Source: Longimicrobiaceae bacterium (GTDB taxonomy: Bacteria; Gemmatimonadota; Gemmatimonadetes; Longimicrobiales; Longimicrobiaceae). Taken from it: a stretch of DNA of 64,000 nt. Position 1 is the stretch's first letter, and every line of letters begins with the position of its first letter. The notes below the pieces were generated by a model. That model saw only the letters and a list, made by a program, of their open reading frames with translations. It ran no database searches and was not told the origin of the DNA. Location: contig DASVBS010000047.1 in the NCBI GenBank assembly GCA_036375715.1, forward strand, positions 1 through 64,000, read 5' to 3'. This document shows positions 42,907 through 52,353 of this stretch, piece by piece. Position numbers and translations under genes: made by a program.

Positions 42907-43890
42907 CTATCGTCTCCGGCGCCTGCGCCGCTTCGCGTCCTTCTGCCCGTCCGGCACGGAGATGATCTTCTCCTCGGTGCGAGGGGCGGGCACGGGCTCC
43001 TCCCGCGGCACGGCGGCCATCTCGGCTCGAAGCTGAGCGAGGCCGACGGTCCGACGCTGGCGCTGCTCGTCCATCAAGGTGACGAGGTCCCGCCAGATGT
43101 CGATACCGATCACCTTCTCCGGGCCGTGGGTAGTGTGCAGGACCTTCCCCTCGCGCGGGAAGCGTTTGCGTGCGGCGAGGTAGGCGTCGTGCTCGTAGGT
43201 GAGGCAGCACATCAACCGGCCGCAGGTGCCGGAGATCTGGGCGGGATTCAGCGAGAGATTCTGGTCCTTGGCGAGCTGCAGCGAGATCGGCTTGATCTCC
43301 CGGAGCCAGGTGGAGCAACAGAGCTCTCTGCCACATCGGCCGACTCCGCCGAGCAGAGCCGCCTCGTCGCGCACCCCGATCTGCTTCAGCTCGATGCGCG
43401 TGCGGAAGGTCCGTGCGAGGTCGCGGACGAGCTGTCGGAAATCCACCCGCCGCTCGGCAGTGAAATACAGGATCAGCTTGTTGCGATCCCACTGCCATTC
43501 GGTCTCGGTGACCTTCATCTTGAGGTTGTGCTGCTCAACCATCTCGCGTGCCTTACGGCGCACGCGCTCCTCGTCGGCACGCAGCACCATGAGCTTCTGC
43601 AAGTCCTCCGGCTCCGCTCGGCGCGCGACTCTTCGCTCGGGAGGAGGGCTGGCGTCCCCATTTTCAGCAGGATGGCAGGAGCTGCACTTGCGCGCGGCGA
43701 TCCCTCCCACGGAACGGATCCGCCCGAGGTCCTGGCCTCGTTCGACGTCGACGATCACGTAATCGCCGACGGACAGTTCGGGATCAGTGGTCAGGAAGAA
43801 GTCTCGCCGATTCCCCTTGAACCCTACCTCGACGACATACGGACCATCGGCGGCCGGCGGAGCCGACGGGATCACGGGAAGTGGGAGCAT
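42907..43890 (-). CDS. ricT: RicT/YaaT-like PSP1-domain protein
   Basis: 327 residues from the ATG at 43888-43890 (GGAAGG upstream); the frame opens 22 codons earlier without support. PSP1 C-terminal domain with the family's Cys-rich signatures GRCGRELCCSTWL and SGTCGRLMCC, which in Bacillus bind a 4Fe-4S cluster in the RicAFT complex that controls RNase Y. Partners RicA and RicF are not in the window. It has an extra CSSC pair near residue 70 and a poly-Arg C-terminus (eight Arg). Confidence 0.9.
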   Translation of the reverse strand: MLPLPVIPSAPPAADGPYVVEVGFKGNRRDFFLTTDPELSVGDYVIVDVERGQDLGRIRSVGGIAARKCSSCHPAENGDASPPPERRVARRAEPEDLQKLMVLRADEERVRRKAREMVEQHNLKMKVTETEWQWDRNKLILYFTAERRVDFRQLVRDLARTFRTRIELKQIGVRDEAALLGGVGRCGRELCCSTWLREIKPISLQLAKDQNLSLNPAQISGTCGRLMCCLTYEHDAYLAARKRFPREGKVLHTTHGPEKVIGIDIWRDLVTLMDEQRQRRTVGLAQLRAEMAAVPREEPVPAPRTEEKIISVPDGQKDAKRRRRRRR

Positions 43891-43962
43891 GAATACCTTC
43901 CATGTATCGAAACGACGCGCGGAGACAGGGTCCCCGGGTCGCGGAGGGTGAACCAACAGCGG

Positions 43963-44925
43963 TCAGGCAGCGTGCCACTCGCCCATGGCGAGGTACTTCG
44001 CGCGACGCTTCTCCAGCAACTCTTCCAGGGAGAGCGACTGCAGCTCACCCAGGTGGCGGACGAGTGCCTCGCGGAGGTTCTCGGCGGTACGATCCCAGTC
44101 CGAGTGCGCGCCGCCCGCAGGTTCCGGCACGATTTCGTCGATCACGCCGAGCTGAGCAAGGTCGGGCGCGGTGATCTTCAGCGCGGCCGCGGCCTTGTCG
44201 CGCTCGCTGTTGGACTTCCAGAGAATGGCCGCGCAGCCCTCGGGGGAGATGACGGAGTAGACGCTATTCTCCAGCATGAGAATCCGGTCCGTCACCCCGA
44301 TGCCGAGCGCCCCACCGGAGCCGCCCTCGCCGATCACCACGCTGATCGTGGGCACGCGCAAGGCCGCCATCGCGCGCAGGTTGCGGGCGATGGCCTCGGC
44401 CTGGCCACGCTCCTCCGCGCCGATGCCGGGATAGGCGCCCATGGTGTCGATCATCGTGATCACCGGGCGACGGAATTTCTCCGCGAGCTTCATCAACCGG
44501 AGGGCCTTGCGATATCCCTCCGGGTGGGCCATCCCGAAGTTGCGCCGCAGGTTTTCGTTCATGTCACGGCCCTTCTGATGGCCGATGAGCATGACCGATT
44601 CGCCCTCGAGGCGCGCCCATCCGCCCACGATGGACCCGTCGTCGCGGAAGCCCCGATCACCGTGCAGCTCGACCCAATCGGTGAAGGCGCGCGCGACGAA
44701 ATCCAGCGTGTAGGGACGCGACGGATGACGGGCGACCATCACGCGCTCGAGCGGCGTCAGCTTGCGGTAGACGTCGCGCTTCAGCGAGTGCAGCTTGCGC
44801 TCGAGGGAGCGCAGCTCCGCCGAAACGTCCAGCCCGCGCTCCCGAGCGAGGTCTTGCAGTCGTTCGATCTGCTGCTCGACCTCGGCGATGGCCTTCTCGA
44901 AATCAAGATGGGCAACGGTTGCCAC
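43963..44925 (-). CDS. accA: Acetyl-CoA carboxylase carboxyltransferase subunit alpha
   Basis: 320 residues, the normal length. First committed step of fatty acid synthesis, with AccD (not in the window). Motifs: LDFEKAIAEVEQQIERL at the start, WVELHGDRGFRDDGSIVGG, GHQKGRDMNENLRRNFGMAHPEG, IDTMGAYPGIGAEERGQAEAIA and VVIGEGGSGGALGIGV. It lies between dnaE and ricT on the same strand; accA next to dnaE is a common bacterial arrangement. Confidence 0.97.
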   Translation of the reverse strand: MATVAHLDFEKAIAEVEQQIERLQDLARERGLDVSAELRSLERKLHSLKRDVYRKLTPLERVMVARHPSRPYTLDFVARAFTDWVELHGDRGFRDDGSIVGGWARLEGESVMLIGHQKGRDMNENLRRNFGMAHPEGYRKALRLMKLAEKFRRPVITMIDTMGAYPGIGAEERGQAEAIARNLRAMAALRVPTISVVIGEGGSGGALGIGVTDRILMLENSVYSVISPEGCAAILWKSNSERDKAAAALKITAPDLAQLGVIDEIVPEPAGGAHSDWDRTAENLREALVRHLGELQSLSLEELLEKRRAKYLAMGEWHAA

Positions 44926-45272
44926 AATAACTTCTGAGCTGAAGGAGTCTGGTTAGGTCACCTGGGCGGGAGCTCCGTGCCCCGGACCCAGCGGCCGCTG
45001 GTCGTCCCGGCCCCCCTCCTGCCGTCCCGGGTCGCCTGTCATCTCACGCCCGTCTTTCGATCGTGGGCGCCGCGCAAGAATTGCCTGTAGGGGCGCCTCT
45101 TGTGGGCGCCGGCAGGACGATTTGCGGATCGCCGCCGTCCGGAACCCTCAGCCTCGCGTGCGGGTGGCCACCAAGGGCAGTCCTTAAGGGCCCATCTCGA
45201 TCTACATCCAGCCGAGCGACACCCGCGTGCGACCCCCGCTCCGCAACCCCAAGTCTACAATTGATAACAACA
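44926..45272. other. Gene-free gap between accA and dnaE
   Basis: 347 bases. No frame with a ribosome site. It contains GTGGGCGCC twice (45063-45071 and 45102-45110) with GGGGCGCC between them, a small GC-rich repeat cluster, and otherwise nothing recognisable. An accA promoter probably lies near its left edge. Confidence 0.6.
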
Positions 45273-48200
45273 TCACGCCGTCTTGACCAGCGTGACCGCC
45301 GATTCGCCCAGCGTATCGCGCAGCTGAACGAGCAGCTCCGGACGCGGCATCACGGTCAGAGAACGCGAGCGAAGCCGGGGCGAATCGTCGTCGCCGCCGT
45401 TAGTCCAGCGCACGATCAGAGGCGCTGGACCGGGCGACGCAATGAGCAGAGCGGTTGCGCGACGAATCGAGTCCGCGTCGGAGTCGTGGCCCAGATTGAT
45501 GCAGAGGCCGACGGCTCCGCTCTCTCGCACCGACGCGAGCGGCGTCACCCCGTCGAGGAAGATGGGAGGATCCTCCTCGTCCCGCTCCCGGCCGGAGACG
45601 GCCCCGCGCAGCAGCACCGGGGTGTCCTTCTGCAACGAGTCCTTGTTTCGCTCCCAGGATTCCCCGAAGGCCAGCACGGTGGCAGTTCCGTGGAAGTCCT
45701 CCACCGTGATCCGGCCCCACTCTGCACCGTCACGCTTGGAAATCTGGCGGCTCACCTCGGTGACGACGCATGCCAACTCCACCTTCTGATCCCTGAACTC
45801 CTTCAGGTTGGCGGTGTTCACCCGGTCGAAGAGGGCCATCTCCTCGCGGTAGCGGTCGAGCGGGTGTCCCGAGATGAAGAAGCCGAGGATCTCCTTCTCG
45901 CGCTGCAGCCGTTCGCTCTCCGGCCACGGCTGGACGTTGGGCAAGGGGGGCTCGGAGATTCCCGCACTGTTGACAGAGTCCTCGCCGAGCAGGTCGCCGA
46001 AGATGTTCTCCTGGATGCTCTCGCGATCCTTCTGCGCCTGTTGCGCGGCGGCAAAGGCAGCTTCCAGCCCCGCGAGGAGCTGGGCGCGGCCCTGCGGGGC
46101 GAAGCCGTCCAGGGCTCCCGCGCAGATCAACGCCTCCACGACCCGCTTATTGCAGAGGCGCAGGTCGATCCGGCAGAGGAAGTCGAAGAGCGACTTGAAC
46201 GGCCCCTCCGCCTCCCGCGCAGCGAGGATGGAGCGCACCGCTCCCTCGCCCACCCCGCGGATCGCCCCCAGCCCGAAACGGATGTCGCCCACACCGTCGC
46301 CGACGACGGTGAACTTCAGGTTCGATTCGTTCACGTGGGGCGGAAGCACCTCCAGACCGCGCGGGCAGCGCTCCGGAAGGTACTTGCCCATCTCGCGGCA
46401 GGCGGCGATGTACGCCACGACATCCTCGGTCTTGTCCACCACCGAGCTGAGCAGCGCGGCCATGAACTCGGCGGGATACCAGCATTTCAACCAGGCTGTC
46501 TGGTAGGCGATCAGCCCGTAGGCGGCGCTGTGTGACTTGTTGAAGCCGTATCGCCCGAACGCCTCGATCTGCTCAGCCAGGTCCTCGATCAGCTTACGGT
46601 CGTGGCCGCGCGCCACCGCCCGCTCCACGAAGCCGCCCAGCTCCTTCTTGATCAGCTCGGCGTCCTTCTTTCCCACCGCCTTGCGGAGCACGTCCGCCTC
46701 GGCCAGGGAGAAGCCGGCCAGGATCTGGGCGATTCGCATCACCTGCTCCTGGTAGACGATGACCCCGTAGGTCGGCTCGAGCACCTCGGCCAGGTCCGGG
46801 TGGGGGTAGGAGACCGGCTCCTGACCGAGCTTCCGGCGGATGTAGACCAGGTCCATCCCCATGTCGAGCGGGCCTGGTCGCACCAGCGCGTTGGCGGCGA
46901 TCAGGTCGTCGAACCGATCCGCCTTCATTGCGCGCAGCTTCTCGGTCGCGAGCGCCGATTCGAACTGGAACACGCCAGCCGTGCCGCCGCGGGCGAGCAT
47001 CCGGTAGACCGCTGGATCGTCCAGCGGAATGTCCTCGACCCGGCCGTACTCCACTCCGGTCTCGGGATGTCGCAGCTTGCCGCCGTGGCGGCTGCGGATC
47101 GTCGCTACCGCGTCGTGGATGACCGTGAGCGTCTTCAGGCCCAGGAAGTCCATCTTGAGCATGCCCGCCTTCTCCAGGCAGGTCATGTCGTACTGCGTCA
47201 CCAGTACCGACTCACCGTCGGCTCCTCCCGCGCCCTTGGTGCTCTGGGTGCAGATCGGCACGTAGTCCTGCAGTGGCCCGGGCGCGATCACCACGCCTGC
47301 CGCGTGGACGCTGGAATGGCGGGAGAGCCCTTCGAGCGTCTGCGAGTAGTCGAGGAGCCGGCGGTAGCGTTCCTCCTGCTCGTACAGCGTGCGGATCTCC
47401 GGGATCTGCTTCACCGCCTCCGCTACCGTCAGGGAGTACGCCGGCCCGTTGGGAATCAACTTCGCCAGACGGTCGGTTTCCGCCGGGAGGAAGCCGAGCG
47501 TCCGGCCAACGTCCTTCACCACCGCCCGGGACTTCATGGTGCCGAAGGTGATGATCTGACCGACCGCGTCGCGTCCGTACTTCTCTCGCACGTACTCGAT
47601 CACCTCGCCGCGCCGCTCGAAGCAGAAGTCCACGTCGATGTCGGGCATCGACACGCGCTCGGGGTTCAGGAAGCGCTCGAACAGGAGATCGAAGCGGATG
47701 GGACAGATGTCCGTGATCCCCATGCAGTAGGCGACGATGGACCCTGCTGCGGAGCCCCGGCCCGGCCCCACCGGGATGCCGTGCTGGCGCGCCCAGCGGA
47801 TGAAATCGGCGGTGATGAGGAAGTAGCCCGAATAGCCGAGCTTGGTGATCACGTCGAGCTCGTATTCGACCCGTTCGCGGATGTGGGGCGGGATGTCGTC
47901 GGCCGCCTTTCCGGCGGTGCCCATGGACTCGCCGTCGGCCTGGCCGCTGGCCGCCTGAACGGTCGCCGTGGAGGAGTCATCACCGGTCTTCTTGCCGTAC
48001 CGCTGCCGCGCCCCGCTCCAGACCCAGGCCCGCAGCATCTCCTCTTCCGATGCAAAGCCCTCCGATTCGGTGGGGAAGCGCGGAACGTAGTACTTCTTCT
48101 CGAACTGGAGGTCGACCTCGTCGGCAATGCGCAGGGTGTTCTCCAGCACGTCCGGACGATCCGGGAAGAACTGGGCGATCTCGAGGTGGTTCTTGAAGTA

Positions 48201-48923
48201 CAGCCCCTCGTCGTAGCGCATCCGGTCGGGATCGGAGTGATCCTTTCCCAGACCGATGCAGAGCAGGATGTCGTGCGCCGGGTGATCTTCGGCCCGAAGG
48301 AAGTGCGCGTCGTTGGTGGCCACCACCGGAAGTCCGACCTGGTCGGCCAAGGCCAGGATTCGGCGGTTCAGCTCCGCCTGACCCTCGTAGTCGTGCGCCT
48401 GCACCTCGAGGTAGTAGCGACCAGGGAAGGTCTCGGCGTACCAGGCGGCCGCCTCGCGCGCCTCGTCCTCGCGTCCCTCCATGAGGTGCTGGGCGACCTC
48501 CCCCGCCAGGCAGGCGCTGGTGACGATGAGACCCTCGGAGTACCGCGCCAGCACCTCCCGATCGATGCGCGGCTTGAAGTAGAACCCCTCGCTGAAGCCG
48601 ATGGAGGAGAGGCGGGCGAGGTTGCGGTAGCCGATCAGGTCGCGCGCCAGCAGGACCAGGTGGTAGTAGCCCTTCTCCCCCTTGACCTTACCGCGCTCGA
48701 AGCGACTCCCGGGCGCGACGTAGGCCTCCATCCCCACGATCGGTTTCAGACCCGCCTTTCTGGCCTTCTCCTGGAAGATCCAGGCGCCGTACATCACGCC
48801 GTGATCGGTGAGCGCGAGAGCAGGCTGCTCGAACTCCAGCGCTCGGGTGATGAGGTCGCCGACGCGGTTGGCGCCGTCGAGAAGGGAGTACTCCGAGTGG
48901 CAGTGCAGGTGAACGAACGACAT
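45273..48923 (-). CDS. dnaE: DNA polymerase III subunit alpha
   Basis: 1216 residues. PHP domain with intact metal-site motifs (HLHCHSEYSLLDG at 5-17, LTDHGVMYG), so possibly still nuclease-active. The polymerase core has GPGRGSAAGSIVAYC, the catalytic Asp motif PDIDVDF and GRYGFNKSHSAAYG. Tandem HhH motifs (FRFGLGAIRGVGEGAV region) and an OB fold near 1000-1090 (VELACVVTEVSRQ...) follow. A Ser/Thr/Gly/Asp-rich insert of about 30 residues (about 308-342) sits between the PHP and palm domains and looks disordered. DnaE1-type replicative enzyme. Confidence 0.97.
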   Translation of the reverse strand: MSFVHLHCHSEYSLLDGANRVGDLITRALEFEQPALALTDHGVMYGAWIFQEKARKAGLKPIVGMEAYVAPGSRFERGKVKGEKGYYHLVLLARDLIGYRNLARLSSIGFSEGFYFKPRIDREVLARYSEGLIVTSACLAGEVAQHLMEGREDEAREAAAWYAETFPGRYYLEVQAHDYEGQAELNRRILALADQVGLPVVATNDAHFLRAEDHPAHDILLCIGLGKDHSDPDRMRYDEGLYFKNHLEIAQFFPDRPDVLENTLRIADEVDLQFEKKYYVPRFPTESEGFASEEEMLRAWVWSGARQRYGKKTGDDSSTATVQAASGQADGESMGTAGKAADDIPPHIRERVEYELDVITKLGYSGYFLITADFIRWARQHGIPVGPGRGSAAGSIVAYCMGITDICPIRFDLLFERFLNPERVSMPDIDVDFCFERRGEVIEYVREKYGRDAVGQIITFGTMKSRAVVKDVGRTLGFLPAETDRLAKLIPNGPAYSLTVAEAVKQIPEIRTLYEQEERYRRLLDYSQTLEGLSRHSSVHAAGVVIAPGPLQDYVPICTQSTKGAGGADGESVLVTQYDMTCLEKAGMLKMDFLGLKTLTVIHDAVATIRSRHGGKLRHPETGVEYGRVEDIPLDDPAVYRMLARGGTAGVFQFESALATEKLRAMKADRFDDLIAANALVRPGPLDMGMDLVYIRRKLGQEPVSYPHPDLAEVLEPTYGVIVYQEQVMRIAQILAGFSLAEADVLRKAVGKKDAELIKKELGGFVERAVARGHDRKLIEDLAEQIEAFGRYGFNKSHSAAYGLIAYQTAWLKCWYPAEFMAALLSSVVDKTEDVVAYIAACREMGKYLPERCPRGLEVLPPHVNESNLKFTVVGDGVGDIRFGLGAIRGVGEGAVRSILAAREAEGPFKSLFDFLCRIDLRLCNKRVVEALICAGALDGFAPQGRAQLLAGLEAAFAAAQQAQKDRESIQENIFGDLLGEDSVNSAGISEPPLPNVQPWPESERLQREKEILGFFISGHPLDRYREEMALFDRVNTANLKEFRDQKVELACVVTEVSRQISKRDGAEWGRITVEDFHGTATVLAFGESWERNKDSLQKDTPVLLRGAVSGRERDEEDPPIFLDGVTPLASVRESGAVGLCINLGHDSDADSIRRATALLIASPGPAPLIVRWTNGGDDDSPRLRSRSLTVMPRPELLVQLRDTLGESAVTLVKTA

Positions 48924-49268
48924 CGATTCCTGAAATGGGGGAGGTCCTGGCGGGAGCCGGCGAAAGCCGCCGCGCGCCCTGGATCGGCGGCCGGTTCGGC
49001 CCCACCGACGAAGAACTCAAAGCGAAAGCTTGCTTGCGGTTAATATGGTCCGAGCCGGAGGGTGGGAGCAAGGGACGGGTCGGGGCCGCCAGCTTTGATC
49101 CGAAGGCGCAAATCATGCTGCTTTCGGTGACGGACGGCGGGCGATATATGTGGCGCCGTCATAGCGGTCGGAATCCGATCGGCAGGCCTGGGAGGCGACT
49201 CGCTCCGAGGCCCGTTCGTGTCGTCGTGTGTTCCGACTCCACACCCATCCAGCGTTGGAGGACTCGCA
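48924..49268. other. Divergent promoter region, dnaE / SusC locus
   Basis: 345 bases without a gene. Holds the start region of dnaE and of the polysaccharide locus. TAATAT at 49041-49046 and a GATATAT patch near 49143 are the only AT-rich islands; I cannot pair either with a clear -35 box. GGAGG at 49256-49260 is the SusC ribosome site. Confidence 0.55.
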
Positions 49269-52200
49269 ATGAAACGATTCTTCGTTCGGAAGGGTCGTGG
49301 CGAGCACGCAAGCGTGCGATCCGCGACCCGGCCGTTGAAGCGGGTGGTACCGCTTCTCGTGCTGGGACTTGCCTTGCCTGGTGTGCTCGCCGCGCAGACG
49401 GTGACAGGTACGGTGGTCGCCTCCGAATCCGGGTCTCCGCTCCCCGGAGTGACCGTCAACGTGCAGGGCACCGATGTGACCACCGTCACCGACGCCTCGG
49501 GGCGCTACACCGTCGAGGTCAACAACCCGCAGACCGACACGCTGACCTTCAGCTCGATCGGCTACGCCACCCAGAATGTGCCGGTCAACGGTCGCACCAC
49601 CATCGACGTCACCCTGGTGCAGCAGGCGGTGGCGCTGGAGGAGTTGGTGGTGGTCGGTTACGGCACACAGCAGCGGCGGGACGTGACTGGGGCGGTGGCG
49701 TCGGTGGAAACGGAAGACGTCGCGCAGGTGGCCACCCCAAACGTTGAGCAAGCGCTACAAGGGCGGATCGCGGGCGTCCAGGTCAGCCCCAACTCGGGTG
49801 AGCCCGGACAGAGCGCGGTGGTCCGCATCCGCGGCGTGGGCACGCTGAACAACGCCTCCCCCCTCTACGTCGTCGACGGGATGCTGCTCGACGACATCTC
49901 CTTCCTGAACCCCAATGACATCGCCTCCATGGAGGTCCTGAAGGACGCTTCGGCGACGGCGATCTACGGGTCTCGAGGGGCGAACGGCGTGATCATCGTG
50001 ACCACCAAGCAGGGGGCCATCGACACCCCGACCCGGTTCACGGTGAGCGCCTACGCGGGGTTCCAGGAGGTTCAGAACCCCATCGACATGGTAAACGCGC
50101 GGCAGTACGCCGAGCTCGCGAACGAGCTGGCCGCGAATCAGGGTCTGCCGGAACCGTATTTCCCCGACCCGGCCGCGGTGGGACCGGGCACTGACTGGCA
50201 GGACGAGATCTTCCGGACGGCCCCGATCCAGAACTACCAGGCCAGCGTGAGTGGCGGCAGCGACCGCGTCTCTTACTACTTCAGCGGCAACTTCATCCGT
50301 CAGGACGGAATCATCCCGAAGTCCGACTACGAGCGCATCACCCTGCGCCTCAATAACGACTACGACCTCACGGAGACGTTGCGGCTGGGTAACAACTTCA
50401 ACTTCAGCTACATCGACGATAAGCGGGCCCCGAACGTCCTGCGGACGCTCTATTACGCCGACCCGACGATCCAGCCCCGGGACGAAAACGGGAATTTCAC
50501 CGACGGGAACGTCCGTTCCTCCGCCGGAAACCCCGCCGCGACGGTGTTCTACACCAACAATGGGGGCGAGCGGACGCGGCTGGTCGGCAATCTGTTCGCG
50601 GAGCTCGACTTCCTGAACGACTTCACCTTCCGAACCAGCTTCGGCGTCGATCACGATCGGGACCAGTTCCGCAACTTCGTCCCGGAGTTCATCGTCTCGC
50701 CCATCCAGCAGAACGTCGACTCCGACCTGACCGTCGAGACCACGACGAACAGCTCCTGGCTGTGGGAGAACACGGTGAACTACGACTGGGTGGGGGAACG
50801 GCATCGCGTCTCCGCGGTCGCGGGCATCACCGCGCAGTCGTTCTATACGGAGCGGCTCGGCGGGTCGCGAACGAATCTGGTCGGCGACGATCCCAGCCTC
50901 TGGTACCTCAACGCGGGTGACGAGGAGGGGCAGACCAACTTCAACACCGCCGAGGATTGGCGGATGCTCTCCTACCTCTTCCGAACGAACTACGCGCTGC
51001 TGGACCGCTATCTCCTGACCGCCTCGCTGCGGATCGATGGTTCTTCGCGGTTCGGTTCGGAGAACCGCTACGGCTGGTTCCCTTCCGTGGCGGTCGGATG
51101 GGACCTCGCCCAGGAAGCCTTCATGCAGGACTACGAGAACGTGTCCGCGCTGAAGTTGAGGGCGAGCTGGGGACAGATCGGGAACGACAAGATCGGTGCG
51201 TACCCGGGGATTCCCGTCGTGACGGGGAATCTCAACGCGATTTTCGGGGAGGACGAAACGATGTTCTTCGGGGCTTCGCCCATCGAGCTGGCGAACCCGG
51301 ATGTCAAGTGGGAGCGAACGAGCCAGACCAACATCGGCCTGGATGCATCGTTCTTCGATGGTAGGGTGGGTGCGACCCTCGATTGGTACAACCGGCTGAC
51401 CGACGGAATTCTGGTGCGCGTGCCGATCCCCGACTTCGTCGGCGTGTCCACGCAGCCCTTCGTCAACGCGGCCGAGGTGCTGAACCGCGGCTTCGAGGCG
51501 ACGCTCGAACTGAATCAGCAGTTCGGCGAGCTCGGCGTGTCGCTCGGACTGAACGCCTCCACCATCGATAACGAGGTGAAGGAGCTGGGGCAGGGCAACG
51601 AGGCGATCTTCGGTGGCGGGCTCGGGAACGAGGTCGGAATCACCACCCGCACGGAGATCGGTCACCCGATTGGCGCCTTCTGGGGATTCAAGGTCGACGG
51701 CGTCTTCCAGACGCCCGAGGAGGTGGCGGCGGGTCCGCTGCGCGGCGGCGAACAGCCCGGCGACCTGCGCTACGTGGATACGAACGGAGACGGAGTCATC
51801 ACCGATGCCGACAAGACCTTCCTCGGCTCTCCGATTCCGGACGTCATCTACGGCATGAACATCGACCTCAACTGGCGGTGGTTCGACTTCTCGGCGAACT
51901 TCAGCGGCCAGTCGGGCAACGAGGTCTACAACGGCAAGAAGGCGGTGCGCTTCGGGGTGGACAACTTCGAGAAATCCTTCCTGAACCGCTGGACGGGCCC
52001 GGGGACGAGCACGACCGAGCCTCGCGTGACCAATGCCGGACACAACTATCTCGCATCGGAGCGCTTCATCGAGGACGGCTCTTTCTTCAAGCTGAACTCG
52101 GCGCAGCTCGGCTACCGTCTGCCGGAGTCGGTGACCAGCCAGCTGAACCTGGCCTCGGCTCGTATCTACGTGAACGGCACCAACCTGTTCACGCTTACGG

Positions 52201-52316
52201 ACTACAGCGGCTACACCCCCGAGCTCATTTCGGGGGAGGTGATCAACAGCGGCATCGATCTGGGGGTCTACCCCACGATGCGTGTGATCTCCTTCGGCAT
52301 GGACGTGTCGTTCTGA
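49269..52316 (+). CDS. SusC/RagA-type TonB-linked outer-membrane transporter
   Basis: 1015 residues from ATG 49269 (GGAGG upstream). Signal peptide (VVPLLVLGLALPGVLAAQ), a carboxypeptidase-regulatory-like domain (VTGTVVASESGSPLPGVTV, about 45-120), then LEELVVVGYGTQQRRDVTGAV, the plug motifs VRIRGVGTLNN...LYVVDGM, MEVLKDASATAIYGSRGANGVI, and a large barrel to the C-terminus (VISFGMDVSF). SusC pairs with the SusD lipoprotein of the next gene to import glycans. The locus enzymes suggest a beta-glucan ligand. Confidence 0.95.
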   Translation: MKRFFVRKGRGEHASVRSATRPLKRVVPLLVLGLALPGVLAAQTVTGTVVASESGSPLPGVTVNVQGTDVTTVTDASGRYTVEVNNPQTDTLTFSSIGYATQNVPVNGRTTIDVTLVQQAVALEELVVVGYGTQQRRDVTGAVASVETEDVAQVATPNVEQALQGRIAGVQVSPNSGEPGQSAVVRIRGVGTLNNASPLYVVDGMLLDDISFLNPNDIASMEVLKDASATAIYGSRGANGVIIVTTKQGAIDTPTRFTVSAYAGFQEVQNPIDMVNARQYAELANELAANQGLPEPYFPDPAAVGPGTDWQDEIFRTAPIQNYQASVSGGSDRVSYYFSGNFIRQDGIIPKSDYERITLRLNNDYDLTETLRLGNNFNFSYIDDKRAPNVLRTLYYADPTIQPRDENGNFTDGNVRSSAGNPAATVFYTNNGGERTRLVGNLFAELDFLNDFTFRTSFGVDHDRDQFRNFVPEFIVSPIQQNVDSDLTVETTTNSSWLWENTVNYDWVGERHRVSAVAGITAQSFYTERLGGSRTNLVGDDPSLWYLNAGDEEGQTNFNTAEDWRMLSYLFRTNYALLDRYLLTASLRIDGSSRFGSENRYGWFPSVAVGWDLAQEAFMQDYENVSALKLRASWGQIGNDKIGAYPGIPVVTGNLNAIFGEDETMFFGASPIELANPDVKWERTSQTNIGLDASFFDGRVGATLDWYNRLTDGILVRVPIPDFVGVSTQPFVNAAEVLNRGFEATLELNQQFGELGVSLGLNASTIDNEVKELGQGNEAIFGGGLGNEVGITTRTEIGHPIGAFWGFKVDGVFQTPEEVAAGPLRGGEQPGDLRYVDTNGDGVITDADKTFLGSPIPDVIYGMNIDLNWRWFDFSANFSGQSGNEVYNGKKAVRFGVDNFEKSFLNRWTGPGTSTTEPRVTNAGHNYLASERFIEDGSFFKLNSAQLGYRLPESVTSQLNLASARIYVNGTNLFTLTDYSGYTPELISGEVINSGIDLGVYPTMRVISFGMDVSF

Positions 52317-52353
52317 GCCGCCATTACATCGAACTCTTCGATTTCCAAGCGAT

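Noticed and set aside
42754-44937. 727-residue plus-strand open frame
   Set aside because: Antisense to ricT and accA, both unmistakable.
46602-49043. 813-residue plus-strand open frame
   Set aside because: Antisense to dnaE; no motifs and no ribosome site.
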